Shown piece by piece: positions 61,477 through 64,000 of a stretch of DNA of 64,000 nucleotides. The notes beneath the pieces are model-generated. The model was given only the letters and a program-made list of their open reading frames with translations, ran no database searches and was not told where the DNA came from. The DNA comes from Aquabacterium sp. A3 (GTDB taxonomy: Bacteria; Pseudomonadota; Gammaproteobacteria; Burkholderiales; Burkholderiaceae_C), in assembly GCF_038069945.1 (NCBI RefSeq), contig NZ_JBBPEV010000004.1, forward strand, positions 124,001 to 188,000, given 5' to 3'. Both the position numbers and the translations under genes were made by a program. How positions within the stretch are numbered: the first letter of the stretch is position 1; every line of letters starts with the position of its first letter.

Positions 61477-62397
61477 ATGCAACACCTCACCGACATGGCC
61501 TTCTTCGTGACGCTGGCCCAGTCGCGCAACCTGTCGGCGGCGGCCCAGGACCTGGGCGTGTCCACCGGTGCCGTCAGCCGGCGGCTCAGCGCCCTGGAAG
61601 CTCGCCTGGGCATCCGCCTCATGAACCGCACCACACGGCGCATGCAGCTCACGGAGGAAGGCGAGCTTTACCAGGAAGAAGGCCGCCGCCTGCTGGCCGA
61701 GGTCGATGAACTGGAACAGCGCGTGGCGGGACGCCGAGCCCAGCCCCAGGGCCTGCTGCGGGTGAACGCAGGGTTTGGCTTTGGTCGTCACTTCATCGGC
61801 CCGGCCGTGGCCAGCTTCATCCAACGCCACCCGGGCGTCGAAGTGCAGCTGCAGCTCACCGACCGCCCCCTGCAGTTACACGAAGACGGCATCGACGTGT
61901 GCATTCGTTTTGGCGAGGTGCCCGATGCACGGGTCACCTCACGCCAGTTGGCGAGCAACCGACGACTGCTGGTGGCCAGCCCCCGCTATCTGCAGCAGCA
62001 CGGTGTACCCCAACACCCGCAAGATCTGCGCAAGCACCGCTGCATCTTCATCCGCGAACGCGACGAGGTGCATGGCGTGTGGGCCATGCGCGATGCCCAG
62101 GGCCACGCCCTGGCGGTCAAGCTGGGCGTGGCCGCCACCACCAACGATGGCGAGGTGGCCCTGGACTGGGCCCTGCAGGGCCTGGGCATCTTGCAGCGCT
62201 CGGAGTGGCATGTGGCCCCTTACCTGCGTTCAGGCCGCCTGCAGGCGGTGTTGCCCGGCTGGCAAATGCCTGGCGCAGACATCCACGCTGTGTACCCGGC
62301 CCGTAAGAACCTGTCGGCCAAGGTGGTGGCGTTTGTGGAGCACCTCAGCGAGCGTTTTGCACCGCTGCGGCAAGCCGGGCCTGAAGAGGCCTGGTGA
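61477..62397 (+). CDS. LysR-family transcriptional regulator
   Basis: A 306-residue regulator. The winged HTH has NLSAAAQDLGVSTGAVSRRLSALEARLGI, followed by RTTRRMQLTEEGELY. The effector domain opens LRVNAGFGFGRHFIGPAV and includes ICIRFGEVPDARVTSRQL-type strands (VCIRFGEVPDARV). It belongs with the CrgA/DsdC-like LysR proteins that act as local regulators. It is divergent from the TauE/SafE gene, with 79 bp between the starts. Confidence 0.9.
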   Translation: MQHLTDMAFFVTLAQSRNLSAAAQDLGVSTGAVSRRLSALEARLGIRLMNRTTRRMQLTEEGELYQEEGRRLLAEVDELEQRVAGRRAQPQGLLRVNAGFGFGRHFIGPAVASFIQRHPGVEVQLQLTDRPLQLHEDGIDVCIRFGEVPDARVTSRQLASNRRLLVASPRYLQQHGVPQHPQDLRKHRCIFIRERDEVHGVWAMRDAQGHALAVKLGVAATTNDGEVALDWALQGLGILQRSEWHVAPYLRSGRLQAVLPGWQMPGADIHAVYPARKNLSAKVVAFVEHLSERFAPLRQAGPEEAW

Positions 62398-62439
62398 AGT
62401 GTGCTGAGGCAGCACCGCCACCCGTGACGCCACCGCGGC

Positions 62440-63348
62440 TCACATCAGCGCAGGCACCCCAGCATCGGCCGATGACTCTTCGCAATTGATCAGGTCCACG
62501 CTGCGCGTGTCGATCACCTGGGTGGGACTGATGCCAAACACCTCGGTGAACGCATGATCCACATGGGACAGATCATGGAACCCCGCTTCGGCCGCGATCG
62601 CCGTGAAGCTCAAACCACGTCGCCACAGAAAACACGCGCGCCAGACCGCCAGCCACCGCGCGTATTGCTGAATGGTGCAGCCGGTTTCTGCCTTGAACAG
62701 CGCCCTCAATCGCGACGCCGACAGATGAACCTGCGCACACAAGGCATCACTGTCGATTTCATTGAGCGGCACGGTGCCCAGCACCTGAATCACTTTGCGC
62801 ACCCTGGGGTCCTTGGGTTGACGAGGCTCCAGAGGCTCACCGATGAGGGCCGCCACCGTGTGATCCATCAAGGATCGGGCATCTGCCGGGCTGAGTTCTC
62901 CACGAGAGGCCGACTCGATGGCCGGCAACAGATGTGCGAACTGCTCGATGGGCAGGTTGATCAACTCCTGTGTGCCCAGCATCTGCTTGACCTGCGCCAA
63001 GCGGGTGGTGTCGATGGGGATGTAGAACAAAGCCACCCGGCTGTCGATGGCCGTGACCCGGTTGCGCCGGGCGCCCGGGGCCACGAGCGACGCCCGCGTG
63101 CGCAGGGTTTGACCGTTGACCTCGATCTCGTAAGGCTCGCCACAGGCGATGCGCAGCGTGGCGCACAAGGGGCTGGTCGAGCGATCCAGAACCAGCGTGC
63201 GCGCCAGCAAAATCAGGCTGCACGGCCAGTAATAAAGCGTCAGCCCATGCGGGGCCGGATGAATGTTCTTGCCAGCGTCTGAAAGCACCCTGAATACCGC
63301 CAAAGGTGTTTTGATGAAAGCAATCGATTGTAGAAAAGCAGAAATCAC
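62440..63348 (-). CDS. AraC-family transcriptional regulator
   Basis: A 302-residue regulator. The C-terminal AraC domain is evident: LCAQVHLSASRLRALFKAETGCT for the first HTH and FTAIAAEAGFHDLSHVDHAFTEVFGISPTQV for the second. The N-terminal part has cupin-like strands (RIACGEPYEIEVNGQTLRTR), a possible ligand domain. No target gene is obvious nearby: the peptidase upstream is on the same strand. ATG at 63348 gives the full frame. Confidence 0.88.
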   Translation of the reverse strand: MISAFLQSIAFIKTPLAVFRVLSDAGKNIHPAPHGLTLYYWPCSLILLARTLVLDRSTSPLCATLRIACGEPYEIEVNGQTLRTRASLVAPGARRNRVTAIDSRVALFYIPIDTTRLAQVKQMLGTQELINLPIEQFAHLLPAIESASRGELSPADARSLMDHTVAALIGEPLEPRQPKDPRVRKVIQVLGTVPLNEIDSDALCAQVHLSASRLRALFKAETGCTIQQYARWLAVWRACFLWRRGLSFTAIAAEAGFHDLSHVDHAFTEVFGISPTQVIDTRSVDLINCEESSADAGVPALM

Positions 63349-63417
63349 CTGAGCACCCAGGTGATCCCTGCCATCGACACCCCCGCATGGGGGTTGTATT
63401 TCATTGAAACTCGGGCG

Positions 63418-64000
63418 TCACCACCTTGAACGAATATCGCTGCGCTTCATGGAGAGCATTTCTCGCAAAAAATCCCGGTGCGCCTTCACCGACCGGCTCA
63501 ATTGTTCCGGGGGAATTCGCTCCGGTGTGTCCTCTTCCGTGTGGTAATGCGGCGTGGCCATCGTCAGATTGACCGAAGGCACCCCCAGCTCACCCATCGC
63601 GCCCTCCAGATCGCCATTGGCGGTCAGGTCAGGAATCGTGCGGAAGGTGAACGAATACACCTGGTGTCGGTGCATGTGTTTCTTGAAGGTGCGCGCCAGG
63701 GCCGGATGCTTCGTGGTGAACAAGGCGCGCTCTTCGTCGCCGCTGCGCATCCAGGTGAAGTTCAAGAACCCCAGGAACGACACATGCTCTTCACCCTGGG
63801 CGGCCAGGTGATCCAGATTCATGAAGAGGTCCACCTCGGGAATCAGGTGCTTGTTCTTGGCAATCCAGTGGTTCATGCCCAGGTGCGGATAGCCGGCATC
63901 GTGCCCGGTGACCCCGACGAAAATCATGTCTCGCGGACGCATATGCACCGGCAGCGCCGCGAAATATTCGGCCAGCCCGATCAGCCCCGACACCCCGGTG
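63418..64000 (-). CDS. M28-family metallopeptidase-like protein, C-terminal part
   Basis: The frame is open to the window edge, so the N-terminus is missing. The visible 194 residues carry GVSGLIGLAEYFAALPVHMRPRD, FVGVTGHDAGYPHLGMNHWI, DLFMNLDHLAAQGEE, and near the end ATPHYHTEEDTPERI, where His binds zinc in M28 enzymes. The substitution of TGHDAG for the usual GEExG motif suggests a divergent subfamily. It lies 70 bp upstream of the AraC gene. Confidence 0.7.
   Translation of the reverse strand, partial: TGVSGLIGLAEYFAALPVHMRPRDMIFVGVTGHDAGYPHLGMNHWIAKNKHLIPEVDLFMNLDHLAAQGEEHVSFLGFLNFTWMRSGDEERALFTTKHPALARTFKKHMHRHQVYSFTFRTIPDLTANGDLEGAMGELGVPSVNLTMATPHYHTEEDTPERIPPEQLSRSVKAHRDFLREMLSMKRSDIRSRW

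Noticed and set aside
1..64000. CRISPR arrays, rRNA genes, prophage structural genes, riboswitches
   Set aside because: None were seen: no regular spaced repeats, no rRNA-like stretches, and no leader with a recognisable riboswitch core.

Overview
The window looks like chromosome of a high-GC betaproteobacterium of the order Burkholderiales, probably near the Comamonadaceae / Leptothrix-Aquabacterium-Ideonella groups. The basis is gene content and residue-level resemblance: the lptFG / pepA-holC arrangement, cbiX next to a CysB-type regulator, a BktB-like thiolase, argA-yggX, and a FimV-like pilus protein. No 16S rRNA is present, so the genus is not resolved. Most genes are tightly packed, with ATGA or TGATG junctions and tail-to-tail overlaps.

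Layout. 0-2.7 kb (minus): start of an amino-acid ABC binding protein, a small helical protein, holC and pepA. 2.7-6.4 kb (plus): lptF-lptG (LPS export), a small CbiX-type chelatase and a CysB-type regulator, facing a fimV-like gene (6.4-8.5 kb, minus). 8.6-14.2 kb: an enoyl-CoA hydratase relative, an unknown protein, tRNA-Arg(UCU), divergent copA/copZ copper genes, an Asp-nucleophile hydrolase and an orphan pseudopilin. 14.5-23.8 kb is an accessory segment: a decayed IS3-family transposase, a hypothetical protein with faint sialyltransferase-like motifs, a 1013-residue protein joining three glycosyltransferase-like modules around a degenerate kinase-like domain, a second GT2 enzyme, a NYN/OST-HTH (LOTUS) protein, and an ATPase with a nuclease-like C-terminus behind nested palindromes. 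It ends at tRNA-Pro(UGG) and its terminator.

23.9-34.4 kb: an MCE-type lipid transport operon (permease, ATPase, MCE protein, lipoprotein), hrpA, an amidase, argA and yggX. 34.4-44.3 kb (minus): a five-gene system of alpha-E, circularly permuted ATP-grasp and transglutaminase-like proteins. ATP-grasp and alpha-E occur once as separate genes and once fused. The family is widespread, its biochemistry is undefined, and a peptide- or amide-forming role has been predicted.

44.4-47.5 kb: a FabR/DesT-like repressor divergent from a ferredoxin-reductase/desaturase pair, with a palindrome over both inferred -35 elements and a possibly leaderless mRNA. 47.6-52.5 kb: thioesterase, 6-phosphogluconolactonase, a DapB-fold dehydrogenase, bktB, a patatin-like lipase and an OmpA-type lipoprotein. 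52.6-57.6 kb: an RND efflux operon (tetR, adaptor, pump) with a perfect palindrome inside the first codons of tetR. 57.7-64 kb: an alpha/beta hydrolase, membrane proteins (DUF456, TauE/SafE), LysR and AraC regulators, and the C-terminal part of an M28-like peptidase.

Best candidates for undescribed biology are the kinase-containing multi-glycosyltransferase locus (15-20 kb) and the ATP-grasp/alpha-E/transglutaminase cluster (34-44 kb). All functions are inferred by reading the sequence; no database search was run.
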